DNA of 64,000 bases from Nonomuraea solani (GTDB lineage: Bacteria; Actinomycetota; Actinomycetes; Streptosporangiales; Streptosporangiaceae): contig NZ_FNVT01000014.1 in assembly GCF_900108335.1 (NCBI RefSeq), positions 1 to 64,000 of the forward strand, written 5' to 3'. This document shows, piece after piece, positions 42,799-50,963 of this stretch. Position 1 is the stretch's first letter; the number at the start of each line of letters is the position of its first letter. The notes beneath the pieces were generated by a model that searched no databases, was not told where the DNA came from, and was given only the letters and a program-made list of their open reading frames with translations. A program made the position numbers and the translations under genes.

Positions 42799-43684
42799 CT
42801 CCGAGCCCTCCTTGCCGTCGTGCTGATTCACAGGTCATGCCCGCGCTGGTGCCCATCTTCTTCTCCTTGGCGAGTAGGCGGTCGACTCGCTGCTCCGGCG
42901 CCGCGTCAGTGACTTGGCCGTGGGCTGAGGCCACGGCGATGTGCGGGCGTCCGGTGATGGGGTGCGGGCCGACATGAGCGCGTACTCCGAAGACCTCCTC
43001 GATGAAGGCGGGCGTCAGCACCTCCAGGGGCGGGCCGTGCCCGGCGACGCGGCCGTCGCGGAGCACGACGACCCGGTCGGCGTAGGCGGCGGCCTGGTCG
43101 AGGTCGTGCAGAGCGGCCAGCAGGGTGAGGCCGAGGGAGCGGATCAGGTCCAGCAGGAGGAGCTGGGATCCGACGTCCAGGTGGTTGGTGGGTTCGTCGA
43201 GGATCAGCAGCGGCGCCTCCTGGGCCAGGGCCCGGGCGAGCAGGACGCGTTGCCGTTCCCCGCCGGACAACGTGGTCATCAGCCGGTCGGCGGCCCAGTC
43301 CATCTCCACCCTTTTGAGGGCGGTGGTGACCGCCATCCGGTCGGTGGAGGTCTCGCGTTCGAGCGGACGTCTGCGGCTGTGGCGGCCGGCCGCGACGACC
43401 TCGGCCGCGGTGAACCCCTCGATGGCCTGGCCGTGCTGGGGCAGTACGGCGCGGTGGCGCGCGGCTTGGCGGGGTCGCATCCGCCACAGGTCCTGGCCGT
43501 CGAGCCGGATCACGCCCGCCGAGGGGCGCAACGCCCGGTAGACGGTTCGCAGCAGGGTGGATTTGCCGCTGCCGTTCGGGCCGACGAGCGCGACGAACTC
43601 GCCCGGCCCGGCGGTCAGGGTGACGTCGTCGACGATGGGGCGGTCGTCGATGCGGGCGCTGATGCCGTCCAGATCAAGCCGCAT
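42788..43684 (-). CDS. ABC transporter ATPase (FecE/HmuV type)
   Basis: 298 residues. Walker A ALVGPNGSGKSTLLRTVY, signature LSGGERQRVLLARALAQE, Walker B LLILDEPTNHLDVG, and H-loop LLAALHDLDQAAAYADRV. This is the iron-siderophore/heme/B12 importer class. The C-terminus has an extra tail of about 45 residues. It overlaps the permease gene by 11 bp and the DJ-1 gene by 11 bp. Confidence 0.93.
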   Translation of the reverse strand: MRLDLDGISARIDDRPIVDDVTLTAGPGEFVALVGPNGSGKSTLLRTVYRALRPSAGVIRLDGQDLWRMRPRQAARHRAVLPQHGQAIEGFTAAEVVAAGRHSRRRPLERETSTDRMAVTTALKRVEMDWAADRLMTTLSGGERQRVLLARALAQEAPLLILDEPTNHLDVGSQLLLLDLIRSLGLTLLAALHDLDQAAAYADRVVVLRDGRVAGHGPPLEVLTPAFIEEVFGVRAHVGPHPITGRPHIAVASAHGQVTDAAPEQRVDRLLAKEKKMGTSAGMTCESARRQGGLGDDR

Positions 43685-44771
43685 CGCCGCCTCCCTTCGC
43701 GCGACGGCGCAGCAACCACAGGAAGAACGGCACGCCGAGGCCGGTGGTGAAGATCCCGACCGGCAGCTCGTTCGGCCGGTCCGCGGTGCGGGCGGCCAGG
43801 TCCACCAGGATCAGGAACAGCGCCCCGGTCAGGAGTGAGACCGGTAGCACCCGCCGATGATCGGCGCCGACGACGAACCGGACCATGTGCGGGATCATCA
43901 GCCCGATGAAGCCGATGCCGCCGACGACGCTCACCACGGTGGCCGTCAGCAGCGACCCGGCGACCAGCAGCCCGATCCGCAGGGCCGCCACTGGCACGCC
44001 GATGGCGATGGCCGCCTCCTCGCCGGCCATCAACGCGTTGAGGGCGCGGGCCTGGGACAACAGCCAGGCCATGCAGCAGACGATGAGCAGGGCGGGCACG
44101 CCCAGGTCGGGCCAGGACGCGCCGGCGACGCTGCCCATCAGCCAGAACATCATGCCCTGCAGTTCGGTGGGGTTGAGCTGGAGCTGGACGAAGGTGGTGG
44201 CCGCGGCGCACAGATAGCCGACGGCGACGCCGGTCAGCACCAGCCAGGAGTCCAGCAGCCGTCCGGAGCGCTGGGACAGGACGTAGACCAGCAGCGCCGA
44301 GAGCATGGCGGCCGCGAAGGCCGCGCCGGTGACCCCGAACGCGCCCGCCAGCGCGGTGCCGCCGAGCGCCGGGACGAGCACGGCGCCGAGCGAGGCGGCC
44401 GAGGAGACGCCCAGGACGTACGGGTCGGCGAGCGGATTGCGTACCAGGGCCTGCAAGGCGACGCCGGCCACCGACAGACCCGCGCCGGCCAGCGCGGCCA
44501 GCAGCGCCCGCGGGGTGCGGATCTCCCAGACGACCTGGCTGAGCAGCGGATCGGCCAGCGCGCCACGTCCGGTGACGTGCGCCCAGACCACGCCCCAGAC
44601 CTGGCCGAGGGGAAGGTTGACCGAGCCGATGGAGATGCCGACCACCAGGGCCGCGACCAGCCCGGCGAGCAGGGCGGCCAGCAGCAGCCCGGTCGCCGGT
44701 CCGGAGATCAGATGCGGGCGGCGGGACGGCGCGGGCCTGGCCCGCGGAGGGGAAGTCAGGGTGTCAGTCAC
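43674..44771 (-). CDS. ABC transporter permease (FecCD family)
   Basis: 365 residues from GTG 44771, overlapping the binding-protein stop by 8 bp. Nine to ten membrane helices and the family signatures RTPRALLAALAGAGLSVAGVALQALVRNPLADPYVLGVSSAASLGA and GGIGFIGLMIPHMVRFVVGADHRRVLP (EAA-like loop contacting the ATPase). It imports a metal chelate, heme or cobalamin; the ligand is undetermined. Confidence 0.93.
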   Translation of the reverse strand: MTDTLTSPPRARPAPSRRPHLISGPATGLLLAALLAGLVAALVVGISIGSVNLPLGQVWGVVWAHVTGRGALADPLLSQVVWEIRTPRALLAALAGAGLSVAGVALQALVRNPLADPYVLGVSSAASLGAVLVPALGGTALAGAFGVTGAAFAAAMLSALLVYVLSQRSGRLLDSWLVLTGVAVGYLCAAATTFVQLQLNPTELQGMMFWLMGSVAGASWPDLGVPALLIVCCMAWLLSQARALNALMAGEEAAIAIGVPVAALRIGLLVAGSLLTATVVSVVGGIGFIGLMIPHMVRFVVGADHRRVLPVSLLTGALFLILVDLAARTADRPNELPVGIFTTGLGVPFFLWLLRRRAKGGGDAA

Positions 44772-45843
44772 CGGGGTGGACCACCTTGGAAATCTTCTCG
44801 ACGGCCGCGGCGTTGAGCGGGCCGAGATAGACGCCGTCGGAGACGATCGTGTAGGTCCTGGACTTCGAGGCCGCCCAGTTCGGGTAGGCGGCGAACAGTT
44901 CGGCCGCCTCCTGATCGCCCTTCTCCCGCGGCGTGAACAGCCCGACCACCAGGACGTCGACCTGCGCGGTGGCGAGCTGTTCCCTGTTGATGGTGCTGGT
45001 GGCGTCGGAGGTCAGACCGGCGAAGGAGTTGACGCCGCCCGCGGCCTTGATGACGTCGTCGTAGATGCCGCCGGTCATCACGGCGGGCAGTCCGTTGGCG
45101 TTCATCATGGACATGCCGGGATAGGCGACGAGCACCTTCTTGGCGGGCAGGTTCGCGACGCGGGCGCGGACCGTCTCGACGCGGGTTCGCAGCTCGGTGA
45201 TCACGTCGAGCGCGCGCTGCCGCACGTCGAAGATCCGGCCCAGGAGGCTGATGAACTCGAGCGAGCTGTTGATCGACTGGTTGCGATAGGCGCGCTGCTC
45301 CTCTTCGGTCGCCTCCGGCTTGCCCATGGCGCAGTTCACCGGATTGACCAGGCTGGTGATGCCGGCCGCGGCGAGCTGCTCGCGGGTGGCGAAACCGCTC
45401 TTGGCCTCGAACCCGCCGGACCACGTCGACACGACCAGGTCGGGCTTGAGCTTGAGCACCTGTTCGGCGGGGACGTCGAAGTTCTTGTTCATGGTCAGCC
45501 CGCCGGTCGGCAGCGCCTTGATCTTTCCGATCATGGACGGGTCGTCGGAGACGCCATAGCTCTGCGCGTTGGCCAGGATGGTGCTCTCCAGGCCGAGCAG
45601 GATGAAGCTCTCCACCTCGCCGACGCTGGTGCCGTTGAGGATCAGCACCCGCTGAGGTGGCTTCTGGAAGGTCACCTTCATGCCGCAGTTGTCGAAGGCC
45701 AGCGGGTAGCCGGTCTTGGAGGCCGGTGCCGAGACGTCGATGGCGGCGGCCGCGGTGCCGGTGGGTTCGGTGCCGGCTCCGCATCCGGTGACGGTCAGGG
45801 ACACGAGGGCGGCCATGGCGGCAGCGAAACGAGAAGGGTTCAT
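44764..45843 (-). CDS. periplasmic-type substrate-binding lipoprotein (FecB/BtuF class)
   Basis: 359 residues. Lipoprotein signal with lipobox VTGCG (cysteine about residue 21). Mature part: QKPPQRVLILNGTSVGEVESFILLGLE, LKLKPDLVVSTWSG, AKKVLVAYPGMSMMNANGLPAVMTGGIYDDVIKAAGGVNSFAGL and TINREQLATAQVDVLVVG are typical of helical-backbone metal-chelate binding proteins. First gene of the importer operon; ATG 45843. I see no cobalamin riboswitch upstream, so siderophore or heme is as likely as B12. Confidence 0.9.
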   Translation of the reverse strand: MNPSRFAAAMAALVSLTVTGCGAGTEPTGTAAAAIDVSAPASKTGYPLAFDNCGMKVTFQKPPQRVLILNGTSVGEVESFILLGLESTILANAQSYGVSDDPSMIGKIKALPTGGLTMNKNFDVPAEQVLKLKPDLVVSTWSGGFEAKSGFATREQLAAAGITSLVNPVNCAMGKPEATEEEQRAYRNQSINSSLEFISLLGRIFDVRQRALDVITELRTRVETVRARVANLPAKKVLVAYPGMSMMNANGLPAVMTGGIYDDVIKAAGGVNSFAGLTSDATSTINREQLATAQVDVLVVGLFTPREKGDQEAAELFAAYPNWAASKSRTYTIVSDGVYLGPLNAAAVEKISKVVHPGD

Positions 45844-45886
45844 GCGTAGGTGCTCTCTGTGGGTCGGGTCTGGAGGTGCGCGCGCC

Positions 45887-46018
45887 TCAGACGGCCGGAG
45901 AAGTGGCCGAGCGCGGCGATCGGAAGACCCGCAGGCAGCGAAAACCGACCATGGCGAGATCGCGCCGGGGCGGCAGCAGGTTGCTGCTGTCGTTCAGAAC
46001 GTGGGCGCGGTCGATCAC
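45887..46018 (-). pseudogene. short C-terminal gene remnant
   Basis: In the gap before the binding protein one frame reads VLNDSSNLLPPRRDLAMVGF followed by RCLRVFRSP and a stop at 45887. GFRC-x-R resembles the end of formylglycine-generating-enzyme-like domains. Very short, so only a weak call. Confidence 0.25.
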
Positions 46019-46022
46019 CGGA

Positions 46023-46631
46023 TCACATGGCCGCTGCGGGCCAGGCCTGACCTCCAGGGGGTCCCCTGAGCACGAGGACGTATTTCAGGAACAACCTGAT
46101 GCGCGCGCTCTCGTCCTGGCGCGCATGTCCGGTCGGTCGTGGCGGCGTGGCGATCCAGCCGGCGACCAGGAAGAACAGCACCAGTAGCGGGCGCAGCACC
46201 CAGCCGGCCAGTTGCTGGACCAGGGCGCACAGCCTTGCCTCCAGCCACCGCAGCCATACTGAGGTGAGCAGCACGCTCGCCGCGTGCACGAGCAGCATCC
46301 CGAAGCCGATCGATGGAGTGGGCTGCGCGTGGGCCATCCCTTCCATCCCGACCATCTCCGCACAATGCGCCGCCGCTTGCCGGTCGGCGCTCTGGGTGAG
46401 GAGAGCGTGCAGGATGATCTGCGACGCGGCGGTCGCGGGCAGGATGGAGGCGAGCGTTCGTTCTCGTCCGGTCAGAGCCAGAGCGGGCAGCAGGAGGAGC
46501 AGGAAACCGCCCAGCGCCGCTGCCGGGTCGAAGGAACCTCCGCCGACCACGTGCCCGAGCGCGGCCAGGGCGGCGCACGTGGCGGCGAAACTCGCCGCGC
46601 GCACCCACCTCACCACCGAGAACGGACCCAT
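46023..46631 (-). CDS. integral membrane protein of unknown function
   Basis: 202 residues from ATG 46631. Five to six hydrophobic helices: about 12-30, 35-52, 57-80, 102-125 and 140-160. A Met/His-rich loop (HCAEMVGMEGMAHAQP) lies between helices three and four and recalls copper-handling membrane proteins, but no family is certain. It follows the lipoprotein gene by 92 bp in the same direction as the two-component operon, so may be its last member. Confidence 0.7.
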   Translation of the reverse strand: MGPFSVVRWVRAASFAATCAALAALGHVVGGGSFDPAAALGGFLLLLLPALALTGRERTLASILPATAASQIILHALLTQSADRQAAAHCAEMVGMEGMAHAQPTPSIGFGMLLVHAASVLLTSVWLRWLEARLCALVQQLAGWVLRPLLVLFFLVAGWIATPPRPTGHARQDESARIRLFLKYVLVLRGPPGGQAWPAAAM

Positions 46632-46723
46632 CGTGGCCAGATCCTCCCACACGGTTGCCGAGGTCCAGGGAACAGGTGGCTCGGCACCTGCAGGAGGGGA
46701 TACGCGGCGCGCCGTCTCCTGGT

Positions 46724-47218
46724 TCAGCCGGTCGGGCAGGTGCGGGGGCCGGCGTCCTGGTCGGCGCCGAGGACGGTGATCAGGCCGGGGCTTTCCGGCG
46801 CGGCGGCGGCGACGACGGTGCACACGATCTGCTGGATGGCCAGGATGGACAGTTCGCCGGCCGGGGTGGACGGGGTCACCACCAGGCGGCCGGCCGGTTT
46901 GGGGGTCACCGCGAACGGGGCGGCTTCGGGGGGCAGGTCGGTGGTGAAGCCGTGCTCCTGTTCCCTCGTGGTGGGCCCGGTCGCCAGGAGCGCGAGCTTG
47001 GTGGTGAGGAACAGGCGACGGTCACCGGACCGGGTGACCGGGCTGAGCCGGCCGTTCCTGACCAGGTAGAGGGTGGTCGTCATGGCGGAGGGGGCGACGG
47101 GTCCGCTGGGCGGGTCGCCGGCGGTGATGACGTCGCTGGGCCGTACGCCGCAGCCGGCCACCGCGATGAGTGTGAGCAGGCCCGCGGCGATCGCGCGGCG
47201 GGCGAATGTGGTTCTCAT
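46724..47218 (-). CDS. small lipoprotein linked to the two-component system
   Basis: 164 residues. Signal peptide RRAIAAGLLTLIAVAGCG with a lipobox cysteine near residue 23. The mature part (TTTLYLVRNGRLSPVTRSGD..., LALLATGPTTREQEHGFTTDLP) resembles the GerMN-like domain of actinobacterial lipoproteins such as LpqB. Its start overlaps the sensor kinase stop by 4 nt, so it is in that operon and may modulate the sensor, as LpqB does for MtrB. Confidence 0.8.
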   Translation of the reverse strand: MRTTFARRAIAAGLLTLIAVAGCGVRPSDVITAGDPPSGPVAPSAMTTTLYLVRNGRLSPVTRSGDRRLFLTTKLALLATGPTTREQEHGFTTDLPPEAAPFAVTPKPAGRLVVTPSTPAGELSILAIQQIVCTVVAAAAPESPGLITVLGADQDAGPRTCPTG

Positions 47219-48768
47219 GCGGAGCCTTGGTCGGGGGCCGGGCGGGGGAGGCGCAGGGTGAACAGGGCGCCGCCGCCGGGGGCGTTGGTGACGGTGAGGT
47301 CGCCGTGGTGCAGGCGGGCGTTCTCGCGGGCGATGGCCAGGCCCAGACCGCTGCCTTCGGATCGGGCGCGGGTGGCGCTGGCCTTGTAGAAGCGGTCGAA
47401 CACGTGCGGCAGCACCGTCTCCTCCAGCCCTGGCCCGTGGTCACGGACCTCCAGGGTGATCCAGTGCGAGTCGGTGGAGAGCCGTACCGACACCGGAGGC
47501 TCGCCGTGCCGCAGCGCGTTGCCGACCAGGTTCGCGAGGATGACGTCGACCCGGCGCGGATCCAGCCGGGCCGTCACCTCAGGGGCCAGGTCGGTGGTCA
47601 CCGACGCTGTCCAGCCGCGCACGCGCAGGGTGGCGTGGACGAGTTCGGCCACGTCGACGTCGTTGAGGGCCAGGGCGGCGACGCCGGAGTCGAAGCGGCT
47701 GATCTCGATGAGGTCGTTGACCAGGGCGGTGAGGTTGAGGGTTTCCTGGCTCACCAGCCGGGCGGCGCGGCCGGCGGGGTCGGGCAGCTCGGCGGCTTCT
47801 TCTTCGAGTACGTCGGCGACCGCGGTCAGGGCGGCCAGCGGGGTGCGCAGTTCGTGGGAGACGTCGGCGACGAACCGGCGGGCGTCGGCCTCCATCGCTT
47901 CGAGTTGGTCGACGTGGCGTTCCAGTTCGGCGGCGGTGGTGTTGAAGGTGCGGGCCACTTCGGCCAGTTCGTCGGTGCCGCGCACGGTGATTCTGGTACG
48001 CAGTTCGCCCTGGCCGAGCAGGCGGGCGGCCCGGCCGAGTTCGCGGACCGGGCCGAGCACGCCACGGGTGGCCAGCAGCGCCAGGGCGACCGCGAACGCC
48101 AGTGCCGCGCCGCCGGTCAGCCAGGCCCACGCGGCGAGGTCGTCGATGCTGCGTTGCTCGGCCAGCAGGCTGTGGGCGGCGTAGACCTCGATGCCGGACA
48201 CCCGGGTCCGCTGGTTCTGCTCGGTGATCAGCAGCGGGGTGCCGACGATCAGCCACGGCTCGCCCTGCCAGAACATGCGCTGCCACACGATCTCGCCGGC
48301 GGCCACCCTGCGCCGCATTTCCGATGAGATCACCCCGAGATCCCACACCCGCGCCCGGCCCGGTCTCCGCCGCTCCGGCTGATCGATCGGAGGCTCCCGC
48401 GTCGCGGCGACCGGCGGCCCCGGCGGCACCTCGGTTCCCGGCGTCGGGGCGAGTGGTGAGTGCAGCTCGCCGTAGACGGCGACCGCGCGGTTGTTGCCGT
48501 CGGTCACCGCGTCGGCGATCTCGGCGAGCTCGTCCGGGCCCGGCGTCGCCGTGCGCAGCGGGTAGACCGTCTCCAGGCGGCTGGTCATCGCCCGCACGGC
48601 GGCGTCCTGAGCCCGCTGCAGAATGTCGGTACGCGCCCGCACGTACATGACGCCCGCCACCGCCGCCGCGGTCAGCACGCACAACAGCGCGAACGCGCAC
48701 AACAGCCGGGCCCGCAACCCCAGGCTCGGCCACCACGACGGCGAAGCCACCGGCTCAGCCCGGCTCAC
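47215..48768 (-). CDS. sensor histidine kinase
   Basis: 517 residues from GTG 48768, which overlaps the response regulator stop (GTGTGA). First membrane helix LLCAFALLCVLTAAAVAGVMYV, an extracytoplasmic sensor of about 170 residues with a Pro-rich insert, second helix near GGAALAFAVALALLATRGV, then HAMP, H-box RRFVADVSHELRTPLAAL, N-box VILANLVGNALRHGEPPV, and G-boxes DHGPGLEE and EGSGLGLAIAREN. Complete OmpR-partner class kinase. With a VanY-like gene divergent next door, a cell-wall stimulus is plausible. Confidence 0.93.
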   Translation of the reverse strand: MSRAEPVASPSWWPSLGLRARLLCAFALLCVLTAAAVAGVMYVRARTDILQRAQDAAVRAMTSRLETVYPLRTATPGPDELAEIADAVTDGNNRAVAVYGELHSPLAPTPGTEVPPGPPVAATREPPIDQPERRRPGRARVWDLGVISSEMRRRVAAGEIVWQRMFWQGEPWLIVGTPLLITEQNQRTRVSGIEVYAAHSLLAEQRSIDDLAAWAWLTGGAALAFAVALALLATRGVLGPVRELGRAARLLGQGELRTRITVRGTDELAEVARTFNTTAAELERHVDQLEAMEADARRFVADVSHELRTPLAALTAVADVLEEEAAELPDPAGRAARLVSQETLNLTALVNDLIEISRFDSGVAALALNDVDVAELVHATLRVRGWTASVTTDLAPEVTARLDPRRVDVILANLVGNALRHGEPPVSVRLSTDSHWITLEVRDHGPGLEETVLPHVFDRFYKASATRARSEGSGLGLAIARENARLHHGDLTVTNAPGGGALFTLRLPRPAPDQGSA

Positions 48769-49439
48769 ACCGGGCCGAACCGGTAGCCGAACCCGCGCAC
48801 CGTCTGCACGTACACCGGCGCCGCCGAATCGTCCTCGATCTTCGCGCGCAACCGCTGCACACACGCGTCCACCAGCCGCGAATCACCGAAATAGCCGTGC
48901 TCCCACACCGACTCCAGCAACTGCTGCCGGGTGTGCACCCGGCCCGGCGTCGCCGACAACTCCAGCAGCAACCGCAACTCGGTCGGCGCCAGCGCGACCG
49001 CCACCCCGCCCTTGGCCACCACCAGCGCGGCCCGGTCGATGCTCAACTCCCCGTAGCGCTCCAGCTCCGCCTGCTCCCGGCCGATCCGCCGCAGCACCGC
49101 CCCGATCCGCGCCTGCAGCACCCGCGGCTGCACCGGCTTGACCACGTAGTCATCGGCGCCCGCCTCCAGCCCGGCCACCACATCGATGTCGTCACCCCGC
49201 GCGGTCAGCATGATGATCGGCACCTGCCCGGCCGCCCGGATCCGCCGGCACACCTCGAACCCGTCCATACCCGGCAACATCACGTCGAGCACCACCACGT
49301 CCGGCATCTCCGCCCGCAGCCGCTCCAGCCCCAGCTCACCCGACTCCACCGCGCGCACCCGATGCCCATGCCGGGTCAACGCCAGCTCCAAGCCCTCCCG
49401 TACGGCCGGATCATCCTCGATCAACAACACCCGCGACAC
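48765..49439 (-). CDS. OmpR-family response regulator
   Basis: 224 residues from GTG 49439. Receiver: LLIEDDPAVREGLELAL, phospho-acceptor in VVVLDVMLPGMDGFEV, TARGDDIDVVAGLEAGADDYVVKP. C-terminal winged helix: LAPTELRLLLELSATPGRVHTRQQLLESVW and DACVQRLRAKIEDDSAAPVYVQTVRGFGYRF. First gene of the operon. The 189-bp gap to the divergent VanY-like gene should hold a shared promoter. Confidence 0.92.
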   Translation of the reverse strand: MSRVLLIEDDPAVREGLELALTRHGHRVRAVESGELGLERLRAEMPDVVVLDVMLPGMDGFEVCRRIRAAGQVPIIMLTARGDDIDVVAGLEAGADDYVVKPVQPRVLQARIGAVLRRIGREQAELERYGELSIDRAALVVAKGGVAVALAPTELRLLLELSATPGRVHTRQQLLESVWEHGYFGDSRLVDACVQRLRAKIEDDSAAPVYVQTVRGFGYRFGPV

Positions 49440-49628
49440 GCCGCCGAGTTTCACCACACACCCCGTCACTCGCCCCTGCTCGACGCATCCACTGTCGAGC
49501 GGCCATGTCCCCGCCACGTCCGCGCCATGTCATGGTCGTGTCACCATCGCGCCGATGATGGCCGCCGTCGACAAACGGTGACAAACGGCAGACCACGTGC
49601 GCACATTCGTTACCAATCGTAGTTCGTC

Positions 49629-50204
49629 ATGGACGAATCACGCATGATTCCGCCCCGGCCCCGCGACCGGCTCTACGCCGCGGCCACGCTGGTGCTCGCC
49701 GTGCTGCTGCTGCCCGCGGCGTTCGCCCGCCACCCCGGCCGCGCCCGCGAACGGGCCGGCCACTGGGCACTGGCGCTGCGCTTCCCGGCCGAAGACCTGT
49801 CCGGGCTGACCGACGGCGCCCGCGCCGCCTTCACCGCCGCACGCACCGACGCCCTCTGGCGCCACGGCCAGCTTCTGGGCCTCACCTCCGGCTACCGCGA
49901 CCCCTTCGTCCAGCAGCGCATGTTCGAAGAAGAGGTCCGCCGCTCCGGCTCGGCGACCACGGCCCGCATGCTCGTCCTGCCACCGGCCGAATCCAGCCAC
50001 GTCAAAGGCACCGCCCTGGACGTACGCCCGCACGAAGGCGCCCGCTGGCTGGAAGAGCACGGCGCCCGCTACGACCTCTACCGCATCTACGACAACGAAT
50101 GGTGGCACTTCGAACACCGCCCGGAATGCGGCGGCACACCACCCCGCCGACGGCCCCACCCCGGCGCGAGCGAGCCGGAGGACCCGAACCCGTGGCGGAT
50201 GTGA
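49629..50204 (+). CDS. VanY-type D-Ala-D-Ala carboxypeptidase
   Basis: 191 residues, ATG 49629 (ATG 49644 possible). An N-terminal membrane anchor, LYAAATLVLAVLLLPAAFA, then the M15B metallopeptidase motifs: LTSGYRDPFVQQRMFEEE, zinc ligands in SSHVKGTALDV (HxxGxAxD) and the catalytic NEWWHFEHRP. It would trim the terminal D-Ala of peptidoglycan pentapeptides. It is divergent from the response regulator, which probably controls it, so the set acts like a van-type cell-wall response without VanHAX genes. Confidence 0.88.
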   Translation: MDESRMIPPRPRDRLYAAATLVLAVLLLPAAFARHPGRARERAGHWALALRFPAEDLSGLTDGARAAFTAARTDALWRHGQLLGLTSGYRDPFVQQRMFEEEVRRSGSATTARMLVLPPAESSHVKGTALDVRPHEGARWLEEHGARYDLYRIYDNEWWHFEHRPECGGTPPRRRPHPGASEPEDPNPWRM

Positions 50205-50481
50205 TCGTAGACCCCGACGTGCCGCCGCAGGACGCCCAGGTGGCTCCCGGATCAACGCCGAGGGCCTGCTCGACGACGTATGCAACGCGGTGGTCCTGCC
50301 CGCGCTGGAGTGGGAGATCGCCCGCCTAGCTGTCGGTGCTGCGCACGGAGGCACTGCCCGAGGTGGCGGCCTTGACGCGGGCGCTGAACAGCAGCGAGGC
50401 GGCGGTGCAGGCTTTGCGGCGGAGTGTGAGCTCCGCCCAGGAGGCCATGCGTCGATTCGGCTGAAACGCTCGAAAAGGCGC
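50205..50481. other. intergenic with coding-like remnant
   Basis: About 280 bp. A plus-strand frame from about 50329 to a TGA at 50462 (VAALTRALNSSEAAVQALRR) looks like a gene tail but a TAG directly precedes it. No intact gene. Confidence 0.4.
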
Positions 50482-50850
50482 TCAGTCGCAGGACTTGATG
50501 GTGCTCGAGCTCCACTGCTGCAGGTTGTCCCAGGAGACCCAGCCGTGCCACTTCGTCCTGGCGACCCGCACGTAGATCCAGACCTTGCCGTAGTCGTTGA
50601 TGACCATGCAGTGGAAGTAGACGTTGGTGTACGGCTTCAGGTATTTGACATTGCCGCAGGCGGTGTACGGGCCGGCCTTCATGTTGCTGCCCTTTTCGAT
50701 GACGTCCGAGCCGTCGTCGTAGTTGCCATGGGGCCAGCCGTTACATTGCGGAGCCCCGGTGGACGCCGCCTGACCCGGACCGCTCAGGCCGGCGGTGAGG
50801 ACGATCGCCGTGGCCGCCACGGCGCCCAGACGTGCGAGTGCCTGCCTCAT
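50482..50850 (-). CDS. small secreted protein
   Basis: 122 residues from ATG 50850 with GAAGAGG upstream. Signal peptide LGAVAATAIVLTAGLSGPGQA cleaves near residue 28. The mature domain has four cysteines (QCNGWPHG, TACGNV, FHCMV, KSCD) and a beta-rich SH3-like look (KVWIYVRVARTKWHGWVSWDNL). No known activity. Its G+C-rich neighbours are unrelated. Confidence 0.78.
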   Translation of the reverse strand: MRQALARLGAVAATAIVLTAGLSGPGQAASTGAPQCNGWPHGNYDDGSDVIEKGSNMKAGPYTACGNVKYLKPYTNVYFHCMVINDYGKVWIYVRVARTKWHGWVSWDNLQQWSSSTIKSCD

Positions 50851-50963
50851 CGTGTGCCTCTTCCCTGCTGGTGTTTCTCGAACGGCTCCCAACGTAGGGA
50901 TCAGTGAACGGCGTGAAATCAAACCGGGGCGTGATTTCCCGGTAAACTTCTGCGGTAGAGGCC

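Noticed and set aside
45844..46022. Possible cobalamin riboswitch before the importer
   Set aside because: I looked for the conserved B12-box pattern and did not find it; the gap instead shows a short coding-like remnant.
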